A stretch of 64,000 nt of DNA from Anaeromicropila populeti (GCF_900112775.1 NZ_FOYZ01000004.1:244449-308448); one strand, 5' to 3'. Positions 35,066 to 44,485 are shown, counted from the first letter of the stretch. Made by a program: numbers and translations. Notes: generated by a model not told the origin, from the letters alone.

Positions 35066-36964
35066 ATGAAAAATAAATTTCAAATTAAAGAACATTTTTG
35101 GACATATTATCAAAATTTAATTCAAGAAGTTGTTATTCCATTTCAGGAAAAAGTATTAAATGATAAAGTTCCGGATATTGAAAAAAGTCATGCTATGGAA
35201 AACTTTAGAATTGCAGCGGGAGAGGCAGAAGGAGAGTTTTATGGAATGGTATTTCAGGACAGTGATGTGGCTAAATGGATTGAGGCAGCATCCTACGCCC
35301 TAATGCTTAAACCAAATACTGAAGTGGAGAAGAAACTGGATAATGTTATTACACTGATAGGAAAGGTTCAGCAGCCAGATGGGTATCTAAATACTTATTT
35401 TACAGTAAAGGAACCAAATCATAAATGGCAGAATTTGCAGGAGGCTCATGAACTATATTGTTCAGGGCATATGATTGAGGCAGCAGTAGCTCATTATGAG
35501 GCGACGGGAAAAATAACACTTTTAAGCATTATGAAAAAAAATGCAGATCATATTTATCATACGTTTGGGAAGGACAAACGCAGGGGCTTTCCAGGACATC
35601 CAGAAATTGAACTGGCACTTGTGCGATTGTATCGGGTAACAGGAGATAAACGTTATTTAGAACTTTCGCAGTACTTTATTAACGAAAGGGGAACGTCTCC
35701 AAATTTCTTTAAGGAAGAGAAAGGCAAAAGGGATTGGTCAGTATGGAATTCCGATCCCGAACAAGTGTTGTACACATTAAATCAAGCACCAGTAAGGGAA
35801 CAACAAGATGCTGTTGGTCATGCTGTAAGGGCAGTATATTTATACGCTGGAATGGCCGAGGTAGGAAAAGAGACAGGAGACGAAAGTCTGATAAAGGCCT
35901 GCGAGACATTGTGGAACAGTATTACACAAAAACAGATGTATATAACAGGTGGCATCGGCTCCACTCACATTGGTGAAGCCTTTACTAAAGATTATGATTT
36001 GCCTAATGACACCGCTTATTCCGAGACCTGTGCGTCAATAGGTTTAATCTTTTTCGCACAAAAAATGTTGGAAGCTACGTTGGAAAGCAAGTATGCAGAT
36101 GTCATAGAAAAAGCCTTATATAATTGCGTGTTGGCGGGAATGTCATTGGATGGGAAAAAATTTTTTTATACAAACCCATTAGAAGTAAATCCAGAATACG
36201 CCAAAAAAATAGTGGGATTTGAGCATATTTGTGCAGAACGGCCAGGTTGGTTTTCGTGTGCATGCTGTCCTCCTAATGTAGCTAGATTAATTGCTTCATT
36301 AAACCGTTATATCTTTACAGAAACAGAGGAAGCGGTTTATTTTCACTTATTTATTGGTGGTGAATTGGATTTGTCAGAGAGTAAAAAATTAAAAATACAA
36401 GTTACTACGGAGTATCCTTATAATAATGTTATTTCATATCGTTTCCAGCCAGTGGAGGCTGCTGTAACTACTACAATTGCAATTCGAATTCCAGATTGGT
36501 CTGAAACCTATCAACTTATCGTGAATGGAGAAAAATTAAATGCAGAACAAAAAAATGGGTATGTTTTTATTACAAAGAAATTTGTTGAAAATGATGAAAT
36601 TGTTCTACAACTAGATATGATGCCTAAGAAAGTTTATGCTAATTTAAATGTAAGTGAAAATGCAGGCTGCACTGCTATAGTAAGAGGCCCTCTTGTGTAT
36701 TGTTTTGAAGGAACTGATAATGGTGGAACTCTTGCTAACCTGCGCATTTCAAAGGATGGAAAAATTGTTGAGAAAAAGAACAACAGTATTTTGATGGGGG
36801 GAGTTACCACATTAGAAATAGATGGTGTAAGATTACATGCAGAAGATGCACTGTATTCTTTTCGGAGACCAATGCAGGAGACATGTAAACTTACAGCAAT
36901 TCCATACTATGCGTGGGCAAACAGAGGAGAAAACCAGATGCGTGTGTGGATGCAAGAAGAGTAA
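35066..36964 (+). CDS. GH127-family beta-L-arabinofuranosidase
   Basis: The protein has 632 residues with an (alpha/alpha)6 barrel followed by beta domains. The active-site signature is complete: E320-T-C322 and the cysteine group at 398-401 (FSCACCPPN). Equivalent residues bind zinc, and a Cys acts as nucleophile in characterised GH127 enzymes. There is no signal peptide, so it acts on imported oligosaccharides in the cytoplasm. Arabinofuranose from plant extensin or pectic side chains is the probable substrate. It is divergent from an AraC regulator. Its stop codon abuts the stop of the opposite MATE gene. Confidence 0.9.
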   Translation: MKNKFQIKEHFWTYYQNLIQEVVIPFQEKVLNDKVPDIEKSHAMENFRIAAGEAEGEFYGMVFQDSDVAKWIEAASYALMLKPNTEVEKKLDNVITLIGKVQQPDGYLNTYFTVKEPNHKWQNLQEAHELYCSGHMIEAAVAHYEATGKITLLSIMKKNADHIYHTFGKDKRRGFPGHPEIELALVRLYRVTGDKRYLELSQYFINERGTSPNFFKEEKGKRDWSVWNSDPEQVLYTLNQAPVREQQDAVGHAVRAVYLYAGMAEVGKETGDESLIKACETLWNSITQKQMYITGGIGSTHIGEAFTKDYDLPNDTAYSETCASIGLIFFAQKMLEATLESKYADVIEKALYNCVLAGMSLDGKKFFYTNPLEVNPEYAKKIVGFEHICAERPGWFSCACCPPNVARLIASLNRYIFTETEEAVYFHLFIGGELDLSESKKLKIQVTTEYPYNNVISYRFQPVEAAVTTTIAIRIPDWSETYQLIVNGEKLNAEQKNGYVFITKKFVENDEIVLQLDMMPKKVYANLNVSENAGCTAIVRGPLVYCFEGTDNGGTLANLRISKDGKIVEKKNNSILMGGVTTLEIDGVRLHAEDALYSFRRPMQETCKLTAIPYYAWANRGENQMRVWMQEE

Positions 36965-38284
36965 TTAAGTGTTTTTTATAGAATGAAAAAAATAAGGAAC
37001 TTCAACGGAAAGCATTGCTATCCAACCAAGTAAGCAGGCATAAGCAATTCCTGGAATTCCAAAAGAAGGAGCGAATAGGTAGACAAAGGTAACTCGAAAA
37101 ATCATTTGAACGGTGGTGCAGACAAGAGTTATTTTCATGTTGCCTATTCCTCTGAAAAAACCTTGGAGTAGATTGGTAACAGCAGGAAGCAAATAAAAAA
37201 ATGCCATAAGCTGAAGATATTTTTTTCCTAGATTAATCATTTCTGTTTCATGGGATTTAGCAAAGAGTTTCATGATAAGTTCTGCACATAAAAAAGTAAG
37301 AATACATATAAAAACCCAGTAGAAAATTTCAAGTACAAGTCCAATTTTAAAACCCTTCATAATGCGATCTTCTGTCTTTGCACCGCGGTTCTGGGCAACA
37401 AAGGTAGTAACACTATGTGAAATACTCTGTTCTGGAGTGAAGGCAAAATCATCTACACGGTTGACTGCATTAAAGGCAGCAATCGCATCAACGCCAAGAG
37501 GATTAACTGCGCCTTGAACCAACAGTTTTCCAATATATAAGCAGGTTTGCTGCATGGCAGTTGCCCAGCCGTAGTGCAGAGTTTTTTTTAATAAATCAAC
37601 GTCAATTTTAAGCGCTTTCCTGGAAAGGTGCAGGACAGGAACCTTTTTATAGATATAGAATATACATAAAATTGCTGAAATGGCTTCAGCAATAATTGTA
37701 GCTAATGCAGCACCAACAATATCTAATTGGAAAAAAGCAATAAATAGGAAATCCAGACAGCCATTTAAAACAGAAGCTAGTGAAAGAAAGTAAAGGGGAG
37801 TTTTAGCATCTCCAATACTTCTAAGCGCTGAAGCAAATACATTATATAAAAAAGTAAACAAAAGCCCAAGAAAAATTATTTTTAAGTAAAGTGCTGATTT
37901 CTCAAGTATTTCATCTGGAGTATTCATCAATAGTAAAACAGGTCTGGACAAAAGAATACAAATTATGCTTATAATAGTAGTAGAAATAAGACCAAATATC
38001 AGCGTAGTTGAAATCTCTTTTGTAAGAGTGTCTGTGTCATCAGAACCAAAAAATTCACTCATCAGCACAGAAGCACCCATACAGATGCCAATGATAAAAA
38101 ATATGATAATATTCATAATGGGGTTAGCTGTTCCAACTGCTGCAAGGGATTCTTTACTGGCAAATCGGCTTATTATGATGGAATCTACGGCATTATAAGT
38201 TAGTTGAAATAGATTCCCCAGAATGAGTGGAACAGAATAACGGATTAAATGTTTTGATATGTTTCCTGATGTCATATTTCTCAT
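36965..38284 (-). CDS. MATE-family efflux transporter
   Basis: The protein has 439 residues and twelve hydrophobic helices in two related halves. Family features are the N-terminal RYSVPLILGNLFQLTYNAVDSII segment and GWATAMQQTCLYIG at the start of the second half. MATE proteins exchange Na+ or H+ for cationic drugs or metabolites. The substrate is unknown. It is transcribed alone. Its last base touches the end of the GH127 gene, with no room for a separate terminator. Confidence 0.92.
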   Translation of the reverse strand: MRNMTSGNISKHLIRYSVPLILGNLFQLTYNAVDSIIISRFASKESLAAVGTANPIMNIIIFFIIGICMGASVLMSEFFGSDDTDTLTKEISTTLIFGLISTTIISIICILLSRPVLLLMNTPDEILEKSALYLKIIFLGLLFTFLYNVFASALRSIGDAKTPLYFLSLASVLNGCLDFLFIAFFQLDIVGAALATIIAEAISAILCIFYIYKKVPVLHLSRKALKIDVDLLKKTLHYGWATAMQQTCLYIGKLLVQGAVNPLGVDAIAAFNAVNRVDDFAFTPEQSISHSVTTFVAQNRGAKTEDRIMKGFKIGLVLEIFYWVFICILTFLCAELIMKLFAKSHETEMINLGKKYLQLMAFFYLLPAVTNLLQGFFRGIGNMKITLVCTTVQMIFRVTFVYLFAPSFGIPGIAYACLLGWIAMLSVEVPYFFHSIKNT

Positions 38285-38445
38285 GTGCAGACCTCATATT
38301 CTCGTTTTAATGTTAAAATTGTATCACTAATAGGGATTGAATTCAATAGTGGCTAGGATGCAAACATAAAAGTATACCTTACAAAAAAATAGCATTTTAA
38401 GTATTAAAAACAAGATTATTGTCAAATTGAATCGATGAGAGTAGA

Positions 38446-38474
38446 TTGAAGAATGAAAATTACTATGTTAAAAT
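38446..38474 (+). promoter_or_regulatory. Promoter of the agrC/agrA/agrD-like cluster
   Basis: TTGAAG (38446-38451), 17 bp and an extended -10 TGT-TAAAAT (38466-38474), 41 bases before the kinase start. Confidence 0.65.
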
Positions 38475-38515
38475 GCAATAAGAATAAAAGATAGAAAATA
38501 AAGGGGATTGTATGA

Positions 38516-39835
38516 ATGGATCAAAAGTATTATCTTTTGTTGGCATTGATGTTTAGTGTTGAACCAGTAATATGGATTCGTGTCATGTCATACTTGTACC
38601 GCCCGAAATATAAGAATCGTTTATATTATGTAGCAGCAATTGCTGGCATGGATATAATAGCTGTCTTAAAATATCTTATAGGATTTTGCAAAGGAGATAC
38701 TATTTTAGAAATTTTAGGAATGGTTATAATAATAGTATATTTATTGATAACTACGGTATTACTATTTGACGCAAAAATTATTCAGGCATTTGTTAGTATT
38801 GGTATTATTTGTGTTTTATACGTATTATCAGATCTTTTTTCAATGGTCATAATGACAGGTATATTGCATGTTACAATTATTGATTTGAATAATAATGGAA
38901 TGAACTATTTAATTGGAACATTTATAGCTAAAGTCAGCACATTAATATGTTGTGAAATCATTATTGCAAATAGGAAAAATATACTTAGAAAAGAAGCAAT
39001 GTGCAGTAAAGAATTAATACCTGTCATAATTGGAAATTTGGCATTAAGTGCACCTAGTTTATATGTATTTACTAATATAGAGTTGTTAAAAAACCAAGTA
39101 TATTTGTTGTTTATAGTTGCGATGACACAAATAGCATTGTTGCTGATTACAACATTATATATAGTGATTTTATTTGAAAAGCAATCAAAAAGAGAGATGG
39201 AGCATAGGTTCTACATACAGCAGATGGAAAAGGAATTGGAATTAAATAAAAGTATGATTGAAGTAACGGAAAAACTGCGCAGTTTGAAGCATGATGTTTG
39301 TTCTCACTTTGTGCTGATAAAAACGTTATTGAATGATGGCTGCTATGATGAGGTAAAACAATATGTAAATGATTTGTATAAAGATATCGAGATTGCTGAA
39401 GAAATTGCTGTGCTTACTAATAAAAATGTTTCTATTATTTTAAATCAAAAGCAGAAACTGGCGAAACAAAAATCAATTAAATTTGATTTTGTAATTATGA
39501 TAAGTGATTTTGTAATAAGTGATATTGAAATCTGCTCTCTTTTATCTAATATTTTAAATAATGCGATTGAAGCTGCGGAACAAGTTGAGCTTGATAAGCG
39601 TTATATAAGTCTATTAATTCGGCCTGAGAAAAAAGGATACACAATTGAGTGCGAAAATTCTTTAATAAAAAAACCAATACAAAAGATGGATAAATTTATT
39701 ACAACAAAGCAAGATAAAAGAACACATGGGGTAGGGATTGCCATAATGAAAAATATAGTTAAATCTGTTAATGGTAGATTAAGAATAGATTATGATGACA
39801 ACCATTATATCATCACTATATTTATACCAACATAA
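38516..39835 (+). CDS. GHKL sensor histidine kinase, AgrC-like
   Basis: The protein has 439 residues. Six or seven hydrophobic helices fill residues 1-220. The H-box SLKHDVCSHF carries H259. The GHKL domain has LLSNILNNAIEAAEQ (N-box, about 338-348) and HGVGIAIMKNIVKS (G-box, about 405). It is thirteen bases upstream of a LytTR regulator, and a small AgrD-like precursor gene follows. This gives kinase, regulator and candidate signal in one cluster, so its ligand is probably the cyclic peptide encoded at 40639 (inference). Confidence 0.9.
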   Translation: MDQKYYLLLALMFSVEPVIWIRVMSYLYRPKYKNRLYYVAAIAGMDIIAVLKYLIGFCKGDTILEILGMVIIIVYLLITTVLLFDAKIIQAFVSIGIICVLYVLSDLFSMVIMTGILHVTIIDLNNNGMNYLIGTFIAKVSTLICCEIIIANRKNILRKEAMCSKELIPVIIGNLALSAPSLYVFTNIELLKNQVYLLFIVAMTQIALLLITTLYIVILFEKQSKREMEHRFYIQQMEKELELNKSMIEVTEKLRSLKHDVCSHFVLIKTLLNDGCYDEVKQYVNDLYKDIEIAEEIAVLTNKNVSIILNQKQKLAKQKSIKFDFVIMISDFVISDIEICSLLSNILNNAIEAAEQVELDKRYISLLIRPEKKGYTIECENSLIKKPIQKMDKFITTKQDKRTHGVGIAIMKNIVKSVNGRLRIDYDDNHYIITIFIPT

Positions 39836-39848
39836 TTAGGAGGAAAGT

Positions 39849-40571
39849 ATGGGCTATAATGTGTTAATATGTGATGATGACAGGCTTAGTTTGAAAATTA
39901 ACCAGACATATGTAGAGGAACTTAGTAAAAAGTTTAAAATTTCCACATGTTTATATTGTTTTAATGAGATTGATGATACCTATACAGAAACAATTAATAA
40001 AGTAAAAATGGATCTTATTCTACTGGATATTGATTTAAAGGAAATAAACGGTTTGGTGTTGGCAAAGGATCTGTTAAAAAAGAATCCATGGAGTGTGCTG
40101 ATTTTTATAACAGGATACACGGAATATGCATTAGATGCGTTTGATCTGTTAGCCTTTGGGTATCTGGCAAAACCAATAGATTCTAGTAAATTTGAAAAGC
40201 TTTTTGCAAAAGCAATTGTGCAGATGCAGAGTGTTAAGTACAAAAGGGTGGATTCCTTAATTAGTTTTACGATACGAAAAAAGCAATTTACCCTCAGACA
40301 AACAGATATTATATACATAGAAAAGGTTGGACAAAAAATAAAAATAGTAACAATGCAGGAAGAATATGAAATTTATGATACAGTTACGTCATTAGAGAAT
40401 AAACTGGGTTATTTATTCTTACGAATTAGCAGCAGCACAATTGTTAACATGCAAGAGATTGCCATTTTAAGCAGTAGACAAGCTACATTGAAAACGGGAG
40501 AGAATTTAATTGTAGGAAGGACGTACTCCAAAAGGGCAAAATCTCTTTATTCAAAGTTCCCAAAAAGCTAA
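39849..40571 (+). CDS. LytTR response regulator, AgrA-like
   Basis: The protein has 240 residues. The receiver domain has the D9/D10 acidic pocket, D60 as phospho-acceptor (LILLDIDL) and the lysine in YLAKPID. The LytTR DNA-binding domain covers about 145-238, with IYIEKVGQKIKIV and FLRISSSTIVNMQEI. AGGAGG precedes the ATG. It should be phosphorylated by the kinase directly upstream and may control agrD and the structured region that follows. No clear LytTR direct repeat was fixed by eye. Confidence 0.9.
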   Translation: MGYNVLICDDDRLSLKINQTYVEELSKKFKISTCLYCFNEIDDTYTETINKVKMDLILLDIDLKEINGLVLAKDLLKKNPWSVLIFITGYTEYALDAFDLLAFGYLAKPIDSSKFEKLFAKAIVQMQSVKYKRVDSLISFTIRKKQFTLRQTDIIYIEKVGQKIKIVTMQEEYEIYDTVTSLENKLGYLFLRISSSTIVNMQEIAILSSRQATLKTGENLIVGRTYSKRAKSLYSKFPKS

Positions 40572-40638
40572 ATATACATAAAAACAACAAAAATGTCAAA
40601 TCAAACATTACAACAGGGATTTGAAGGGTGGTGCTAAC

Positions 40639-40776
40639 ATGGCTATGCAGAAAAAGGTGAGTAAAGTAATTAGTAAAATGGCAGAACAAGTGATTAATCA
40701 AAATGTGAATTCGTCTTGTTTTTTTTTCTTTTATCAGCCAAAGCTTCCGAATGGAATAATAAAGGCTAAGAAATAG
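40639..40776 (+). CDS. agrD: AgrD-like cyclic-lactone autoinducer precursor peptide
   Basis: This 45-residue ORF is preceded by GGGTGG. It has an amphipathic N-terminal helix (residues 1-23, KKVSKVISKMAEQV), then SSC27FFFF, then the hallmark tail YQPKLPNGIIKAKK. Clostridial AgrD proteins share C-x4-[YH]-Q-P-x-x-P. By comparison with C. perfringens AgrD (CLWFT before HQPEEP), the predicted signal is a five-residue Cys27-Phe31 thiolactone. It lies 67 bases after the LytTR gene. The processing protease AgrB is not encoded in this window, so maturation must depend on a gene elsewhere. Confidence 0.85.
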   Translation: MAMQKKVSKVISKMAEQVINQNVNSSCFFFFYQPKLPNGIIKAKK

Positions 40777-40812
40777 AATACAGCTCTTGGGAAAATTGAC
40801 ATTTTAATTTTA

Positions 40813-40853
40813 TAGAAAGGGATAGAGAGGATAGGATACGCTATTCCTTTCTA
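40813..40853 (+). terminator. Strong hairpin after agrD
   Basis: A 13-bp stem TAGAAAGGGATAG / CTATTCCTTTCTA (one G-U) has a 15-base loop. No immediate U run follows, so it may be an RNA-stabilising 3' end or a weak terminator. Confidence 0.6.
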
Positions 40854-40990
40854 CAGATAGGTTTGTTCTTTGTTTTAATCTAAAAATGCATTTTAACATG
40901 GAAAAGACGCAGATTATAACATATTGAATAGAATAATAACGATTCTTATGTAAATTCATTAAGATACAATGTAATGTAGTATATCTATCT

Positions 40991-40999
40991 TGATATAAT
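40991..40999 (+). promoter_or_regulatory. Possible extended -10 promoter of the structured RNA
   Basis: TGA-TATAAT matches an extended -10 (TGnTATAAT). No good -35 lies 17 bp upstream (GTAATG). The predicted start is near 41006. Confidence 0.4.
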
Positions 41000-41005
41000 A
41001 AAATG

Positions 41006-41426
41006 TATGAACTAAAATAATAGTGTACTAGTGACAAGCTGTTCTCATAATGATATGGGTGATACCAACCCAATGTTGTGGTTGAATGGCTGATTAAATG
41101 ATAAGAACAAACTTGAATGATGAAAGAACGCATAACATACTAATAATAATTCTAACTAATAAAGGAAAAGGTAATTAATCCCTGGATTAGAGCTCAAGAA
41201 CAACATGGATTGAACTTGAAATAACTGATAAGAGCGATAGAATTGCTTGTCATTAGAAAGTTAATTTCCTAATTTTACTTTACTGAGCGAGACTAGAAAG
41301 TTGTATCTTACTTATTGTAGTGTAATACCCTAAAAGGGCCCCCTAAACCCTTTAATAAGTAATACGGCAAGGCTTGTTATCATGAACTTAAAGAAAAGAC
41401 TGTGAAGGCAATTTCACAGTCTTTTC
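41006..41426 (+). ncRNA. Candidate structured non-coding RNA between agrD and fbp
   Basis: The 750-base gap after agrD has no credible ORF on either strand but contains several good stems. CAAG/CTTG plus TGTTCT/AGAACA (41035-41045 with 41104-41115) encloses TGGGT/ACCCA. An 11-bp bulged hairpin lies at 41226-41252. TTACTTATT/AATAAGTAA (41308-41316 with 41354-41362) encloses AAAGGG/CCCTTT. A possible end-closing helix pairs 41031-41039 with 41372-41380. A perfect terminator ends it. I do not recognise 6S, tmRNA, RNase P or SRP signatures. It may instead be a long 3' UTR of the agr transcript. Confidence 0.45.
41394..41426 (+). terminator. Strong Rho-independent terminator
   Basis: A 13-bp perfect stem AAAAGACTGTGAA / TTCACAGTCTTTT (41394-41406, 41413-41425). 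It lies 100 bases before fbp and must end a transcript from upstream, since no gene lies within 600 bases 5' of it. Confidence 0.92.
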
Positions 41427-41526
41427 GACTGTAATGCTCCAATCTATATGTAGACGAAAATCCAATAAGTGTGATAAAATTATTTGTGTTATGTGAATTC
41501 AAAACGGAAAGAAAGGCACATTTAAT

Positions 41527-43509
41527 ATGAATAAGGAAAAGTATTTACGCTTATTGTCATTAAAATATCCTAATATACGTGCAGCTACAAGTGAAATAAT
41601 TAATTTGAATGCTATCTTAAGACTTCCTAAAGGAACAGAGTATTTTTTTAGTGATATTCATGGTGAATATGAATCCTTTTTAGACTTGCTGAAAAGTGCG
41701 TCTGGAACAATACGTGAAAAAGTTAAACTGCTATTTGAAAATGTTATGACAGAAAAGGAGCAGGAAGAATTTGCAAAGTTAGTCTATTATCCAAGAGAAG
41801 TATTAGGGCAAATGGAGTTCTTAAAAACAGAGTATGGGTATTGGGAAAGAATTACGATATTTAGACTTGTTTTGCTATGCAGAGAAACATCTTCAAAATA
41901 TACCCGATCTAAAGTAAGGAAAAAGCTTCCGATTGATTATGCATATGCAATTGAAGAATTGTTAAATGTGAATCATGAGGATCAGGATAAAAAAGTTTAT
42001 TATAATGAAATTATACATTCAGTCATTGATTCTGGAGCAGGAAAGGATTTCATAATAGCACTGTGCAAGCTGGTTCAACAATTGTGTGTGGACAAACTTC
42101 ATATTATTGGTGATATTTTTGATCGTGGACCCAGGGCAGATATTATTATGAATGAACTAATGACTTTTCCGGACATAGACATACAGTGGGGAAATCATGA
42201 CATTTCGTGGATGGGAGCTGTCTGTGGTAATGAGGCATGCATTGCAAATGTGCTTAGAATTGCACTAAGTTATAATAACTATGATCTTTTAGAGGATGGC
42301 TATGGAATTAATCTCCGTGCATTATCTATATTTGCTTCCGAGACGTATCACTCAGATCCTTGTAGTGCTTTTTATCCGCGATTATTAGATGAGAATAAAT
42401 ATGATAATGTAGATACCAGTCTTACTGCGAAAATGCATAAGGCAATTACAGTGATTCAACTTAAACTGGAAGGACAGTTGATTAAACGTCATCCTGAGTA
42501 TAATATGGATGAAAGAGATTGTCTGAATAAAGTTGACAGCAAAATGAGAAGGGTTATAGTGGAAGGGATAGAATATCCAATGATAGATATGAACTTTCCT
42601 ACTATATGCTGGGAACATCCACTTGAATTATCGGATGGAGAAAAGGAACTAATCAATATTCTTCGAATATCCTTTGTTCATAGTGAATTGCTTAACAGAC
42701 ATGTAAAGTTTTTATATTCCCATGGAAGTATGTACAAATGTGTGAACTCTAATTTACTATATCATGGCTGTATTCCTATGGAAGAGGACGGGAGTTTTAC
42801 TAAGGTACAGTTTAAAGAAGAGATATATTCTGGGAAACCTCTATTTGATTTTTTCAACCAGCAGGCTCAAAATGCTTATTTTCTTCCAGAAAATGATAGT
42901 GACAAGCAGGATGCGGTTGATATAATGTGGTATTTATGGTGTGGAAAAAATTCTCCCCTATTTGGGAAGAGTAAACTGGCGGTATTTGAAAAATATTTTA
43001 TAGCAGACAACAGTGCAGCGGTGGAACAATATAACCCTTATTATCGGTTAAGTAATGGAGCACGTGTATGCACAAAAATATTAGAGGAATTTCAGTTAGA
43101 TATAGATAAGTCTCATATTATTAATGGGCATGTACCAGTAAAGATAAAGGAAGGAGAGCATCCTGTAAAGGCAGAAGGAAAGCTGTATGTAATTGATGGA
43201 GGAATTTCAAAGGCATATCAATCTAAGACAGGAATTGCGGGATATACTTTGATTTTTACTTCGCATCATCTAGCTCTTGCAGAACACAAAATTCCTTCTA
43301 AGGGCCTGTCTAACTTATTAGGTACAAAAAATGATTTCCAGCCTGTGTCCCCGGCTATTTATATTACAGAAAAGATGCCAAGGAGAATTATGGTTGCAGA
43401 CACTGATGTTGGAAGAGAGCTTGCAGAGAGGATAGAGGATTTAAAAATGTTGGTGACAGCGTATAAGGAAGGTGAGATAAGAGAATCAGAAATAAGAGGG
43501 TATGATTAA
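41527..43509 (+). CDS. fbp: Class III fructose-1,6-bisphosphatase
   Basis: The protein has 660 residues. This gluconeogenic enzyme of Firmicutes is unrelated to class I FBPases. Metallophosphatase motifs are FSDIHGEYE (about 42), GDIFDRGP (about 197), WGNHD (about 224) and the late INGHVPV histidine. The start MNKEKYLRLLSLKYPNI is typical, with GAAAGAAAGG as ribosome site. In Bacillus the enzyme is activated by phosphoenolpyruvate. It is preceded by a terminator, so it has its own promoter in the AT-rich 41430-41510 stretch. Confidence 0.95.
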   Translation: MNKEKYLRLLSLKYPNIRAATSEIINLNAILRLPKGTEYFFSDIHGEYESFLDLLKSASGTIREKVKLLFENVMTEKEQEEFAKLVYYPREVLGQMEFLKTEYGYWERITIFRLVLLCRETSSKYTRSKVRKKLPIDYAYAIEELLNVNHEDQDKKVYYNEIIHSVIDSGAGKDFIIALCKLVQQLCVDKLHIIGDIFDRGPRADIIMNELMTFPDIDIQWGNHDISWMGAVCGNEACIANVLRIALSYNNYDLLEDGYGINLRALSIFASETYHSDPCSAFYPRLLDENKYDNVDTSLTAKMHKAITVIQLKLEGQLIKRHPEYNMDERDCLNKVDSKMRRVIVEGIEYPMIDMNFPTICWEHPLELSDGEKELINILRISFVHSELLNRHVKFLYSHGSMYKCVNSNLLYHGCIPMEEDGSFTKVQFKEEIYSGKPLFDFFNQQAQNAYFLPENDSDKQDAVDIMWYLWCGKNSPLFGKSKLAVFEKYFIADNSAAVEQYNPYYRLSNGARVCTKILEEFQLDIDKSHIINGHVPVKIKEGEHPVKAEGKLYVIDGGISKAYQSKTGIAGYTLIFTSHHLALAEHKIPSKGLSNLLGTKNDFQPVSPAIYITEKMPRRIMVADTDVGRELAERIEDLKMLVTAYKEGEIRESEIRGYD

Positions 43510-43550
43510 ACTGTATATGTAGAAAATGTATTATGACTGGGAGGAAAATT

Positions 43551-44474
43551 ATGTTTAAAAGTCAAGACGGAAAATTAAGAAGTGGTTGGATATTAATGCT
43601 GGGGTTTTGTATCTTACTGATATCACTTGTTGGATTAACTTCTATACTAGAGTTAGTGTATGCAGTGGTAGGAAGTATTACAGGCTGGTTTACTCTCAAT
43701 GAGTTGATGAATGTACTAAATAGTGATGTATCTCAGCAACGTTTTATTTTGAAAATATTTTATTATTTAAGTGCAGTAATACAGGAATTTGTTCTTATTT
43801 TTGCGCCTATTTTTTCTTGGCGTCATTTCGTAAAGGAGCCTCTTACTAAAATTGGACTTGTGAGTTGGAAAGAGGGAAAAAAAGATTTTGTAGTGGGTTT
43901 ACTAATGGGAACTGTTGCCATGAGTATTATTTTCATATTTCTATTTGTAACAAAAAGAGTTACAATCCGTTCTATCCAATCACCTGTTTCATGGAATTTT
44001 CTATTTTATATTATTATGTTTGTTGCAGTAGGTTTTGCAGAAGAAATTTTGTCCAGGGGTTTTGTGATGGGGGCATTAAGACGTTCTAAAAATAAATGGT
44101 GTATAATGTCAGCACCTGCAATTATTTTTGGGGTGCTCCATTTAGGCAATAATGGAGTATCGTGGGCAGCAATGATTAATTTAATATTGATAGGTTTTGC
44201 GTTTTCGCTGGCATTTTATAAGTCAGGGAATATATGGCTTCCGATAGGGTGCCACATTACATGGAATATTTTTCAGGGATGCATATATGGATTTTTGGTA
44301 AGTGGGATTGAAACACCAACAGTAATTAATTTGGCTGTAAAAAGGAAAGACATTTTCACAGGAGGTAATTTTGGACCAGAAGGTGGCATATTGGTGACCA
44401 TTATCAGCATAGTAATGCTTTTGTTTGTGCAGTTCTATTATAGAAAAAGTGTCAAAAATTTCATAGAAGAATAA
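43551..44474 (+). CDS. CPBP-family intramembrane metalloprotease
   Basis: The protein has 307 residues and about eight hydrophobic helices. The Abi/CPBP motifs are intact: EEILSRGFVMGAL (motif 1), FGVLHLGNNG (motif 2) and GCHITWNIFQG (motif 3). Relatives process prenylated proteins or peptides and protect against bacteriocins. GGGAGG supports the ATG at 43551. It is probably in the same transcript as fbp (41-base gap). Confidence 0.88.
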   Translation: MFKSQDGKLRSGWILMLGFCILLISLVGLTSILELVYAVVGSITGWFTLNELMNVLNSDVSQQRFILKIFYYLSAVIQEFVLIFAPIFSWRHFVKEPLTKIGLVSWKEGKKDFVVGLLMGTVAMSIIFIFLFVTKRVTIRSIQSPVSWNFLFYIIMFVAVGFAEEILSRGFVMGALRRSKNKWCIMSAPAIIFGVLHLGNNGVSWAAMINLILIGFAFSLAFYKSGNIWLPIGCHITWNIFQGCIYGFLVSGIETPTVINLAVKRKDIFTGGNFGPEGGILVTIISIVMLLFVQFYYRKSVKNFIEE

Positions 44475-44485
44475 TTTACACATTC

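Noticed and set aside
41006-41426. Identification of the candidate RNA as 6S RNA, tmRNA, RNase P RNA, SRP RNA or a group II intron
   Set aside because: None of the sequence hallmarks I know for these (tRNA-like ends, GAGGAAAGUC-type core, domain V) could be found.
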